Position numbers and translations under genes: made by a program. The notes beneath the pieces were generated by a model that saw only the letters and a list, made by a program, of their open reading frames with translations, did no database searches and was not told where the DNA came from. A stretch of DNA of 35,298 nucleotides from Candidatus Hydrogenedentota bacterium (GTDB lineage: Bacteria; Hydrogenedentota; Hydrogenedentia; Hydrogenedentales; CAITNO01): the NCBI GenBank assembly GCA_903893795.1, contig CAITNO010000009.1, forward strand, positions 1 through 35,298, given 5' to 3'. This document shows, one piece after another, positions 1 to 7,620 of this stretch (position 1 is its first letter; each line of letters starts with the position of its first letter).

Positions 1-45
1 CTTGTCGCTCAAATCCAAACCCACGATCATGCTATACTCTTTCAT
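1..45 (-). CDS. IS110-family transposase, N-terminal fragment (runs off the window)
   Basis: Only 15 codons are inside the window, reading MKEYSMIVGLDLSDK. The VGLDLSDK motif is typical of the start of IS110-family DEDD (RuvC-like) transposases, where this first Asp is a catalytic metal ligand. A GAGGAG Shine-Dalgarno sequence lies 7 bases upstream of the ATG. The same 15 residues begin the copy at the right end. Family assignment rests on this short motif only. Confidence 0.65.
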   Translation of the reverse strand, partial: MKEYSMIVGLDLSDK

Positions 46-141
46 GCCGGTTCTCCTCATGTTGTGTGCTTCGCGCACTGTTTTGCAGACGACCCTATCG
101 TACTGCGTTGGGGAACCGGCCTTCTCATTTTATCTGCCCTG
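1..141 (-). mobile_element. IS110-like element, 5' end (left copy)
   Basis: Positions 2-141 are the reverse complement of 35159-35298 with one mismatch (position 58). The match stops abruptly at 141/142, which marks the IS end. The copy reads outwards on the minus strand: about 96 bp of noncoding end, a GAGGAG ribosome-binding site, then the transposase start. No target duplication can be judged because the other end of the IS lies outside the window. In IS110 elements the noncoding ends are known to hold recombination sites and, in one group, the bridge-RNA gene. Whether this short end does so cannot be told here. Confidence 0.75.
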
Positions 142-488
142 AGCACCCGTGCACACTCTTCAACCATGCGGATGGGTTCGACGACATGCTCAAGCACCTG
201 GATGTTCAGCACGGTGTCAAAAGAGTCCTCTTCAAAGGCCATATTGCAGCCGTCCCCCTGAACGATCGCATAACGGTTATCGCCCAGGTTCATGGCATGG
301 GCGGGGTCAAATTCCAGGGAAGTCCACCGTGTGAAGGGGACATTCTTTGCGCGCGCCCTCAGGAAGAAATCCCATCCGCCCACGTCAAGCACGTGCCCCC
401 CGCAATACCGGCGCAGGGTGCTGAACATCGCCCTGTAACGCAGGTCGCGCAGGAAGTACTCCATGCGGCTTGTGATGCCTCTGTTCAT
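142..488 (-). pseudogene. Class I SAM-dependent methyltransferase, 3' end removed by IS110 insertion
   Basis: The first ~116 residues are a recognisable Methyltransf_11-type domain: SAM motif I (VLDVGG, near residues 33-38), a D-G-C-N stretch and the FDTVLNIQVLEH motif, then E-E-C-A-R-V-L. At position 141/142 the reading frame enters the IS and ends at 57 with unrelated residues, so the product would lack the C-terminal half of the fold. The ATG at 488 is 51 bases downstream of the second SMR gene, making this the last gene of the minus-strand operon. It may have methylated the sugar or lipid-linked intermediate made by the upstream genes. That role is inferred from position only. Confidence 0.7.
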
Positions 489-539
489 GCCGGGTGCTTT
501 TCTCCGCTCTCTTGCCTGGATCAGCGCCCCATTGCCGTC

Positions 540-881
540 TCACAGGTTGAATGCAACGATGCCCGCGACGATTATGGCAGATCCCACCAGTTGGTTCCAC
601 GAGAACTCCTCCCGCAGATAGGTGTAGGAAAGCAGCGCCACGGACACAAAGATCAGCGGCAGCAGCACGACTGCCATCTTGAGTTCAATCTTGCTGTAGG
701 CATAAGTATTAAGAACAGTGACAGAGAAAAGCAGGCAATATCCCGCAAAAGTGCTGAGATTGAAATAGGACTTGAGGAGGCTGTCCTGCCGATGGCCCTG
801 CATGGCACCCTGCTTGAGCAGCACCTGGGAAAAGGCTGTGATGAACACGCCGACAAGCGCAATGGCATAGTACTTAAACAT
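540..881 (-). CDS. Small 4-TM transporter, SMR/ArnE-F-like (second of a pair)
   Basis: The product has 113 residues and four hydrophobic segments: an N-terminal FITAFSQVLLKQGA helix, two central helices, and a last segment (GSAIIVAGIVAFNL) reaching the end. This size and pattern fit the small multidrug resistance/EamA half-size family, including ArnE/ArnF, the flippase for undecaprenyl-linked aminoarabinose. The SMR helix-1 Glu appears to be replaced by Gln, as expected for a lipid-flippase-like rather than a drug/proton antiporter member. The ATG at 881 is preferred because GGAG lies 9 bases upstream; the ATG at 896 is possible. The start overlaps the stop of the first SMR-like gene, so the two are probably coupled and form a heterodimer. 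Substrate unknown. Confidence 0.75.
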   Translation of the reverse strand: MFKYYAIALVGVFITAFSQVLLKQGAMQGHRQDSLLKSYFNLSTFAGYCLLFSVTVLNTYAYSKIELKMAVVLLPLIFVSVALLSYTYLREEFSWNQLVGSAIIVAGIVAFNL

Positions 882-1251
882 TGCCCTGAGCTCCATTGTT
901 TGTCCGGGTAAGCACCAGAATTCCGGCAATGATAAGCCCGGCCCCCAGCATGTTTCCCGTAGAAACGGTTTCATGGAAGACAAAGTGGCTGAGCAGAAGG
1001 ATGTTCACGAATATCCCGCTTTTGACAAAGTAGGCAAACGACAGGGGATAGGCCCGCAGGGCAATCTGCCAGGTGACCGCCTGTGCCGCCAGAAAAATGA
1101 TGGACATGACGTAGAAGGGATTGGTGAACACGGCCCAAAGGGAGAATGCGTGGACAGTAAGGGCCGCCTGCTTGCAGCATCCCACCGCCCCTGTCTGAAA
1201 GAGCAGGGACAGGACAATGCAGAAGAATGGAAGGCGTATACGGGATATCAT
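874..1251 (-). CDS. Small 4-TM transporter, SMR/ArnE-F-like (first of a pair)
   Basis: This is a 125-residue protein with four predicted helices (about residues 6-24, 37-57, 66-85 and 93-112), ending in a polar tail. The helix-3 region S-F-A-Y-F-V-K-S-G matches the SMR/EamA pattern. The ATG at 1251 was chosen because the first helix begins right after it and a purine-rich AGG lies upstream; the longer frame adds a poor, Arg-rich leader. It overlaps the next small transporter gene by 8 bases. Paired, overlapping SMR-type genes downstream of a GT2 enzyme resemble arnE-arnF, so a role in flipping a lipid-linked sugar across the inner membrane is inferred. Confidence 0.75.
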   Translation of the reverse strand: MISRIRLPFFCIVLSLLFQTGAVGCCKQAALTVHAFSLWAVFTNPFYVMSIIFLAAQAVTWQIALRAYPLSFAYFVKSGIFVNILLLSHFVFHETVSTGNMLGAGLIIAGILVLTRTNNGAQGNV

Positions 1252-1511
1252 CAGGGCCTCATTGGGCGGGAATTCGCCGCCCCCCATAACCGGAACTTTC
1301 ACGGTGGATAGGGCTGTGCAAGAGCGCGGCACGGTCCAGACCTCCAGTCCGCGCCGGAGGCCATTGAGGCCTCCAAACAACCACAGCGCCCGTGATCGGA
1401 AAACGGGATTGTAGCATAGACCCGGAAGATCATGCGCAGCCCCGCAGCGGGTCGGTTTGCGCACAGTGCCGGCAGCAAAACTTCCTGTATTGCATCTTCC
1501 CGCAAGGCGGG

Positions 1512-2615
1512 TCAGTGAATGGGACCGGAGTAGATGCTATTGGGGTCTCTCGACAATTGCCTGCGGTTAACTGCCAGAAACCATGCCCGTCTTGCCATCC
1601 AGGCAATCAGCGGGAAATTGCAGAGCGCCTTTGGCAGGTGCCGGAGCAGATACGCCAGCATTTCATTGCGGACATTCCTGCGCCTGGTACTGCCCTCTTT
1701 GAAATACGATTCGTCATCGGGCCAGTCGCTTCGCGGCGAACTGAGCACCATGGATTCTTCCCCGCAGCAGCGTATCCGGCACGCCGCATCGGCATCGAAG
1801 GGGCGGGTCATGGACGTAAAGTTGTCTTTGCCGAATTCCGCCACGACCACGGCGCTTTTGTTCATTCCCTTCAGCGGATAATCGGAGACCAAATTGCCCA
1901 GACTGTAATAGACAGGCGCTTCGGAAACGCGGTATGCCGCCTGTGTGACGTGGGGATGGGCTCCCACGATCATGCACGCTCCCGCCTCCACGAGCCGGGC
2001 GGCAAGTTCCCGCTGTGTCCGGTTCGGCTCCGTCATGAATTCCGTGCCCCAATGTGGGTAAACCACAAGATAGTCACATTGCGACCTGGACTGCCGAACC
2101 AGCTCCAGCAGCTTTTCGACGGAGGCCCCGTCTTCCGGGGGCACGTAGAGATAGCCGGGTTCACAGCCGTAAAGAGCGGGCACCGTGGAAAAGGCGAGAA
2201 CGCCGACAGTTGTTTCCGCCGTTCTAATGAACTCCGCCGGGCGGTCTTTGAGTCCGAGAACGCGGAAGCCTCCCGCCTCCAGCAGGCGCCGCATATTGGC
2301 GAACGCCTCCGGACCGTACTCCATGGAATGATTGTTTGCCACGGACACCAGCACGGGAGTGTCAAGTCCGCGGAGCAGTGCCAGCGCCTCCAGCGGAGCT
2401 TTCGTTGCGCGCTCATATGGGGGGAATGCCAATACATCCTCGACAAGCACACCTTCACAATTCACAACGAGGGCATCGGCGCCGAGTGTCTTGAACCAAC
2501 CGCAGAAGTCGTCGAATACGGGGCTGTAATTCCTTCGATAGCGCGACTGGATGCCCATGCCGAGCAGCAGGGGTTGGTCTCCCAGCAGGAGGTCACCGGT
2601 AAAGACCAGCTTCAT
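1512..2615 (-). CDS. CapA-like metallophosphoesterase-fold protein
   Basis: The 367-residue protein carries the CapA/PGA_cap signature motifs in order: FTGDLLLGD (residues 5-13), N52-x-E54, ANNHS (93-97), H188-W-G-T-E and G-A-H220-P-H222. This is the metal-binding set of the calcineurin-like fold. CapA/PgsA proteins take part in poly-gamma-glutamate synthesis or export, and relatives act on other amino-acid-containing envelope polymers. There is no clear signal peptide or N-terminal membrane helix, unlike classical CapA; the last ~60 residues form an extra basic, partly hydrophobic tail. The ATG at 2615 overlaps the acetyltransferase stop (ATGA), indicating translational coupling. With the ATP-grasp gene at the head of this operon it may act on an aminoacylated sugar. 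Confidence 0.8.
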   Translation of the reverse strand: MKLVFTGDLLLGDQPLLLGMGIQSRYRRNYSPVFDDFCGWFKTLGADALVVNCEGVLVEDVLAFPPYERATKAPLEALALLRGLDTPVLVSVANNHSMEYGPEAFANMRRLLEAGGFRVLGLKDRPAEFIRTAETTVGVLAFSTVPALYGCEPGYLYVPPEDGASVEKLLELVRQSRSQCDYLVVYPHWGTEFMTEPNRTQRELAARLVEAGACMIVGAHPHVTQAAYRVSEAPVYYSLGNLVSDYPLKGMNKSAVVVAEFGKDNFTSMTRPFDADAACRIRCCGEESMVLSSPRSDWPDDESYFKEGSTRRRNVRNEMLAYLLRHLPKALCNFPLIAWMARRAWFLAVNRRQLSRDPNSIYSGPIH

Positions 2616-3151
2616 TCCGGAACCCCATTCCTGTGCCTCACGATGCCCCAAACAGCCTTGTCCACATAGGCGCCGCCGTGAAATTCGTGTTCGCGGAGCG
2701 TTCCTTCACGCTGGAAACCCGCGCGTTCATAAAACCGGACAATTCCAGGGTCATCCGCATCAGACTTGCACCACAACCGGTGCAGGTTCAGGAATTCAAA
2801 GGCATACCGAAGCAGCACACGCAGCGCGTCGGATCCATGACCCTTTCCGCGCGTTTCCTCCAGCGCGATGAAAATGGACAGGCGCGCATTCCGGTGCCGC
2901 AGGTCAATGGAGTCCAGCGAAACATTGCCGATGTGCGCGTCATCCTCCGTTCGGCAGACGGCGAGCACAATCTTGTCGCGCGACTGCTCCAAGCCCTGGA
3001 ACCAGGCCTCCTGCTGGGTGTGGGAGAAGGGAATGTTTACGCCCAAACGCTCATACACGTCGGGGCGGTGCAGCCACTCCCAGGTGCGGGCCAGGTCGTC
3101 GCGTTCGAGGCGGCGCAGATAGATGCATTCACCCTGCAGGATGGAGTCCAT
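2612..3151 (-). CDS. GNAT N-acetyltransferase, RimJ/RimL type
   Basis: This 179-residue protein is close to the usual RimJ/L length. The acetyl-CoA pyrophosphate-binding motif R-G-K-G-H-G-S-D-A-L is at residues 101-110, and the closing F-Y-E-R-A-G-F-x-x-E-G motif is near 145-155. N-acetyltransferases of this type (for example PseH or WecD-like) often modify amino-sugar nucleotides in glycan operons, which fits its place between a GT2 and a CapA-like gene. The start overlaps the GT2 stop by one base (TAATG) and its stop overlaps the CapA start, so all three are coupled. Substrate is not determinable; a ribosomal-protein substrate would be the alternative. Confidence 0.82.
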   Translation of the reverse strand: MDSILQGECIYLRRLERDDLARTWEWLHRPDVYERLGVNIPFSHTQQEAWFQGLEQSRDKIVLAVCRTEDDAHIGNVSLDSIDLRHRNARLSIFIALEETRGKGHGSDALRVLLRYAFEFLNLHRLWCKSDADDPGIVRFYERAGFQREGTLREHEFHGGAYVDKAVWGIVRHRNGVPE

Positions 3152-4101
3152 TATGGTTTAGTCTCCCTGGTTTGTGTGCGAATAGTGTACCGGGGCATGC
3201 CGGTGATTTCATTGATGATTCGCCCTATATACTCGCCCAGTATGCCGATACTGAACAAGATCATGCCTGAAAAGAAGGCGATGGCCACAATGAGGGAGGT
3301 GTAGCCGGCCACCTTAATGTCTCCCATCAAACGGTAAACGATGAGTACCGCACCGTAGACAAAAGACGCCAGCGCAAAGAACATGCCGATGCCGCTGACC
3401 AGCCGCAGGGGTGCCAGCGAGGCATTGACCACGCTGCGAAGGGTTTCGCGGGCCAGGGTGCGGAGCCCATAGCCGCTTTTCCCGCGGACCCGGGGATGGT
3501 GGACCACGGGCACATTCATAATCTTCCTCGTTATCCGGACAATCAGCGGGCCCAACTGCGGTGAGGCCGTCCGGTAGAGCACGGCGATTTCAGCCACCTC
3601 TTTTCTCAGGACCCGAAAACTGCTTGTTTTGATGTCGTTCGGCTTGTCATAGAGGACGTCCATCACCTTTTGGACGAGTTCAGAGCCTACGTTGCGCAGG
3701 GGGCCGTGCTGTTTGTTCTTGTACAGGCCCATGACGCAGTCCATTTCCGGGTGCGCCTCCAGCGCCTGGATCAATTTGGGTATTTCTTCGGGTGGATGCT
3801 GGAGATCGTCATCCATGGTGACAAGGAGGCTGCCGCGGGCGTGCTCAAACCCGCACAGCAAGGCCCGAAACTGGCCGACATTGTAAAGCATGTCAAAGCC
3901 CCGGACGGACGGCTCCTCCTCCGCAATCTTTTGAATCGCCGGCCAGGTGGACCGGTCGGGCGATGCGTCGTTGACCAGCAGAATCTCAAAGGGTTTGCCC
4001 AATCCGGTCATGGCGCGCGCGATGCGGCCAACGAGTTCGGGAAGCCAGGCCCCACTGTTGTAGACCGGGATAATCACGGAATAGTCAGGACGCTCTGTCA
4101 T
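3151..4101 (-). CDS. GT2 polyprenyl-phosphate glycosyltransferase (ArnC/DPM1-like)
   Basis: This is a 316-residue GT-A fold enzyme: the N-terminal YSVIIPVYNSG nucleotide-binding start, VNDASPD near residue 43, and the DXD-type metal site M-D-D-D-L-Q at 96-101. Two C-terminal membrane helices follow (about 236-258 and 268-290), and the tail I-L-G-E-Y-I-G-R is typical of the bactoprenol-phosphate sugar transferase group (ArnC, GtrB, DPM). Such enzymes load a sugar from a nucleotide donor onto undecaprenyl phosphate at the cytoplasmic face. The 5' end overlaps the ATP-grasp gene by 17 bases. With the SMR-like pair downstream and ArnT-like proteins elsewhere in the window it suggests a complete lipid-linked sugar route. 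Confidence 0.87.
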   Translation of the reverse strand: MTERPDYSVIIPVYNSGAWLPELVGRIARAMTGLGKPFEILLVNDASPDRSTWPAIQKIAEEEPSVRGFDMLYNVGQFRALLCGFEHARGSLLVTMDDDLQHPPEEIPKLIQALEAHPEMDCVMGLYKNKQHGPLRNVGSELVQKVMDVLYDKPNDIKTSSFRVLRKEVAEIAVLYRTASPQLGPLIVRITRKIMNVPVVHHPRVRGKSGYGLRTLARETLRSVVNASLAPLRLVSGIGMFFALASFVYGAVLIVYRLMGDIKVAGYTSLIVAIAFFSGMILFSIGILGEYIGRIINEITGMPRYTIRTQTRETKP

Positions 4102-5281
4102 CTTCTACCTCCAGTTCTAGCAAGTCAGAAAGGGCACGGCATATCCGGTCATAGTCCTGCGCGGCGGGGCAGTGGAATGCGGCATATCCTATGATGTTTG
4201 CGTTGTGGATGAGCGGTTCGATGCGGGCGCCCGGCGGCACGGCGAGCTGCATGCGGCACACTTCGGGCACATGGCGGCGCACCGTGTCCAGGCTGGCCAC
4301 GCCGCGCAGTATGCCTCCCGAGGCCGAACCAAACACCATCGTTCCACAGCCTTTGCGGGTGGGCTCCGGGGACACGGAAACGGTTTGGCCGGTGGCGAAT
4401 TCCAGCACCGCCCTGTACACGTTCACGCCCGTCGCCAATTCGATGAGGTCGGCAATTCCGTTACCCCCGGTGCGCGCGCCCATTTCGAGAATGAACACCT
4501 CGCGTTCATTCACGATCACATCAAAATTGACCGGTCCGTCGGGATAGCCCAGGGCGGCGCAGGTCCGTTCAACGGCCTGGCAAACGCGCTGTTCCTGTTC
4601 GGGCGTGATGTTGGTGGGCAGCGAATGCCCCCGCACCAGCAGACCGTCCATGTGTTTGTGGGTGACGACGGAAAAGGCAAGCCGGCCACCCTGCATGAAA
4701 CCGTCCCCGCCGACTTCGACGCCTTCCACAAAGGTTTCGGCGCACACCACACCGGAGCGGGAGTAGCCTTGGGCATATTCGAAACGTTTCCTGGCTTCGG
4801 CGGCGTTCCATTCATCAAGAATGCCGACGCCGCGCGAACCGGAGGAGTCTTCGGGCTTGAAGACCATCGGCGCATTCCAGGTTTCCAATTCGAATGCGAT
4901 GGATTCAAAGGTCCGGCCAGAGCAGAACTTGGGGCACGGGAGCTGGTTGTCATGGAGAAACTGACGAAAAAGCGCCTTGGAAGAGATGGTGACAGCCGCC
5001 TGAGGTGAAACGGCGGGTAGGGAGAGCGCTTCGGCGACCTGCGCCAGCGTGGGCACTGAAACATCGGTACCGCCGGTGCAGATGGCCGAGATTTCCCAGG
5101 TGCGCGCCGCGTTGAGCACACCCACGGTGTCTGTCGTGCTCAACTCGACATAATGGTCCGCCATGGGGATGCCCGGATAGTCGCCGGAAATGGAGACAAC
5201 GACCGTGTCCAGCCCCATTTCCTGTGCCAGTCTGATGTAGGGCACCTGAAAGATGCCCGCACCCAGAATCATTATTCTCAC
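4085..5281 (-). CDS. ATP-grasp domain ligase, first gene of the envelope-sugar operon
   Basis: The 398-residue protein starts with V-R-I-M-I-L-G-A-G, a pre-ATP-grasp Rossmann-like domain. The ATP-grasp core follows: the A-P-M-V-F-K-P-E-D-S-S-G-S-R-G phosphate loop, a F-V-E-G-V-E-V region, and the metal-binding F-I-L-E-M-G-A-R-T-G-G-N-G motif. Members of this carbamoyl-phosphate-synthase-like group join a carboxylate to an amine via an acyl phosphate. GTG at 5281 was chosen because GGAG sits 8 bases upstream and the homologous region starts there; the upstream open frame is Arg/Ser-rich and unlikely to be coding. In this operon it could attach an amino acid to an amino sugar. That is inference; the substrate is unknown. 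Confidence 0.8.
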   Translation of the reverse strand: MRIMILGAGIFQVPYIRLAQEMGLDTVVVSISGDYPGIPMADHYVELSTTDTVGVLNAARTWEISAICTGGTDVSVPTLAQVAEALSLPAVSPQAAVTISSKALFRQFLHDNQLPCPKFCSGRTFESIAFELETWNAPMVFKPEDSSGSRGVGILDEWNAAEARKRFEYAQGYSRSGVVCAETFVEGVEVGGDGFMQGGRLAFSVVTHKHMDGLLVRGHSLPTNITPEQEQRVCQAVERTCAALGYPDGPVNFDVIVNEREVFILEMGARTGGNGIADLIELATGVNVYRAVLEFATGQTVSVSPEPTRKGCGTMVFGSASGGILRGVASLDTVRRHVPEVCRMQLAVPPGARIEPLIHNANIIGYAAFHCPAAQDYDRICRALSDLLELEVEDDRAS

Positions 5282-5850
5282 GGTATTTTCTCCGCATTGG
5301 CCGGTCTTAATGCACACAGGCAGGGTTGTGACAGGAGAAACGCACAATGACTCCGTCCTGACCGTTCTGTAGTCCCTCTTGCCATCATCGACGCTGATGG
5401 AGTTCATCAGGCGCGCCGCGCCGCCGTCCATTTGCCGGTTGGCTGTTCGCCGCCTGCTCTGTGCTGACACGCTGTTCCAGGGCACCGGCCCCAAGCGCGA
5501 CCTCAAGTCACATGGACATTATAACACCAGAATTGCCCGGTGATTTGTAGGAGATAATAGTTCGTTGTCCCGGCCAGATCAATGGGAATTGCAACCTATC
5601 AGCGAATCCACCGCATCGGCCGAGGTGATGTACCGAGCCCCAGACGCGCAATTGATTTGGCGCAACTTTGACCTGTAAGCTCTTTTTACTTCATGGTCAA
5701 GATCACGAATTCGCGGGACTTGCAACACTTGGAGCGGGTCCATTCCACTCGTGATGCCATCTTTGAAGGAGCCAAGGGGTATTCGGCTTCGTTTACGGCG
5801 GATGGTACAATGCGGAGTGACCGTTCCAGGACAGAGGCATGCAACAATAG
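5282..5850. other. Divergent intergenic region, no gene seen
   Basis: These 569 bases separate the minus-strand operon from the plus-strand GT-C pair. Short open frames here have no recognisable content and weak starts. A TACAAT hexamer at 5806-5811 could be a -10 element for the gene at 5851, but no good -35 lies at the right distance. Promoters for both directions should be here. Confidence 0.5.
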
Positions 5851-7554
5851 ATGAGCAAGCAGAGCAGAAAATCGAAAGTCGGATCCGCCCAAGCAACCCT
5901 CATTGGGGGAAAGGGTCTGGGCAAGTATTTGCCTTTGTGGCCGCCGGTGCTGCTGTTCCTCCTGTTGTTCGGCATTTACAGCGCGAATTCGAATTTCACC
6001 ATCATCGGCGACATGAAGCCCAGCGTATATCAGTCGCTGCACATGCTGAACGGGCACGAGTGGACCTTCACCCCTGAAAGCCATCCTTTCCTGTTCAAGT
6101 GGCACTTCGACGGAAAGGATAGCAAGAGCGACTCCCGAATATTCCGGTGGGACCCGGCGTTGCGGGCGCAGTATGCGGCGGGAACCGTCAAGCCGGTGAA
6201 GTGCGACTATTTCATTGTGGCGAGCACCACACCGGGCCGCTACGTCAATTTCTTTGGCGTGGGCGCGGCGCTGATGGCGCTGCCCCTCTATACGGTCGCC
6301 AAGTTGTTTGTCCACGACCTGGCCGGAAACGCCTGGCTAATCTGGTTCTTGGGGAGGGAAAGCGCCGCCATGCTGGTGGCGGGTTCGGCGGTGCTGCTCT
6401 ATTTGGCTGCGGCCACCCTCACAAGACGCCGTTACGCGCTGCTCATTGCCCTTGCCTACGGTTTGGGCACCTGTGTGTGGAGCACCTGCAGCCAGGGCAT
6501 GTGGCAGCAGACCCCAAACGTGTTCTTTCTGGCGCTGGGCACCTGCCTGTTCTTCCGTATTGACAAGGTGAAGTGGCTGGCGGGACCCTGCGGCGTGGCC
6601 TATGCCATGGCGGTCTGGTGCCGGCCCACAAGCGCCGTGGTGGTACTGTGCGTCGGCGTTTATCTGCTGCTGCGCGACCGGCGCTCCTTTCTGGTGTACG
6701 CACTGGCCGGGCTGCCCTTTGCCGCGGCGCTGGCCTTCTACAACTATCACTATCTGGGCTCCCCCTTTGCATTTGGGCAGGACGTGGGGGGGCGCTTTAT
6801 CGCAACGGCCAAGACCGGCTCCAGCGTGATGTGGCAAACGCCGCTGTACAAGGGGCTTCTCGGATTGCTGCTCAGTCCGTCGCGCGGGCTTTTTGTCTAC
6901 TCGCCCTTTTTGCTGCTGGCGATTCCGGGCATGGTTCGGATCTGGACCAAGCCGCAGCATGCCGTGCTGCGCCCCCTTTTCGTGGCCGTGCTGCTGGTCT
7001 TGTGCGTTGAGGCCAAACATTTTGACTGGTGGGCCGGATGGTCTTACGGCTACCGTCACATACTCGACTTGACCGTATTCCTGTCACTCATGCTCATTCC
7101 CGAGATCGAGGCGCTCTGCGGACGCCTGGTTCCCCGCATCGTGCTGGCCGCGACACTCCTGTGCTCTGTTGCCGTGCAGGTGCTGGGCGTGACCGTCTAT
7201 GACGGAATCGGCTGGAACAACCGGCAGGCCACACAGGTCTACAAGAAGGGCCAGCCCAATCCGATTCTCGTGCTGGAGAAGGACAAGGTTGACGCCATGC
7301 GCTGGGACAAGGATTTTGACCGCGCCCAGGCTGTAAAGCTCGATGTGGACAAGCAGGAATACCGCGGCAGGCTGTGGGCCGTCACGGACAGTCCGCTCGT
7401 CTATTACCTGACGCACATCCGCGAGGCGCGCATCGAGCGGGGCAAAGTGTTTCAAGACATGCTGGCCAATGAGGTCAAGGTCTGTTCACAAACACAGAAG
7501 CCAAAACCGGGTGAGGCGCAGGACATCGACGGCGAGCCCCTTCCGGGGCACTGA
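5851..7554 (+). CDS. Polytopic GT-C-type membrane protein, tandem paralog 1
   Basis: This 567-residue protein has a short cytoplasmic basic N-terminus, a first membrane helix at about 28-45, a periplasmic loop of ~100 residues with acidic residues (IIGDMKPS; TPGRYVNFFG), then around nine further helices. A soluble tail of ~110 residues follows. The layout resembles GT-C glycosyltransferases that use polyprenyl-phosphate sugars, but I do not recognise a named family. It shares long identical blocks (ALAYGLGTCVWSTCSQG; NYHYLGSPFAFGQ; CVEAKHFDWW) with the next gene, so the two arose by tandem duplication. The C-terminal ~25 residues after residue 540 are not shared. The RBS is weak. A catalytic role is inferred, not shown. 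Confidence 0.75.
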   Translation: MSKQSRKSKVGSAQATLIGGKGLGKYLPLWPPVLLFLLLFGIYSANSNFTIIGDMKPSVYQSLHMLNGHEWTFTPESHPFLFKWHFDGKDSKSDSRIFRWDPALRAQYAAGTVKPVKCDYFIVASTTPGRYVNFFGVGAALMALPLYTVAKLFVHDLAGNAWLIWFLGRESAAMLVAGSAVLLYLAAATLTRRRYALLIALAYGLGTCVWSTCSQGMWQQTPNVFFLALGTCLFFRIDKVKWLAGPCGVAYAMAVWCRPTSAVVVLCVGVYLLLRDRRSFLVYALAGLPFAAALAFYNYHYLGSPFAFGQDVGGRFIATAKTGSSVMWQTPLYKGLLGLLLSPSRGLFVYSPFLLLAIPGMVRIWTKPQHAVLRPLFVAVLLVLCVEAKHFDWWAGWSYGYRHILDLTVFLSLMLIPEIEALCGRLVPRIVLAATLLCSVAVQVLGVTVYDGIGWNNRQATQVYKKGQPNPILVLEKDKVDAMRWDKDFDRAQAVKLDVDKQEYRGRLWAVTDSPLVYYLTHIREARIERGKVFQDMLANEVKVCSQTQKPKPGEAQDIDGEPLPGH

Positions 7555-7620
7555 TTCCGCCCATGGGTCCCATCCGTGTCAGCCTGGGGTGTGAAGCAAC
7601 CGTGAAGAGGGGTTTTGCCA

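Noticed and set aside
66..911. A 281-codon plus-strand frame over the methyltransferase and SMR region
   Set aside because: It runs opposite two membrane proteins and a methyltransferase and has a His/Gln/Arg-rich, non-protein-like composition.
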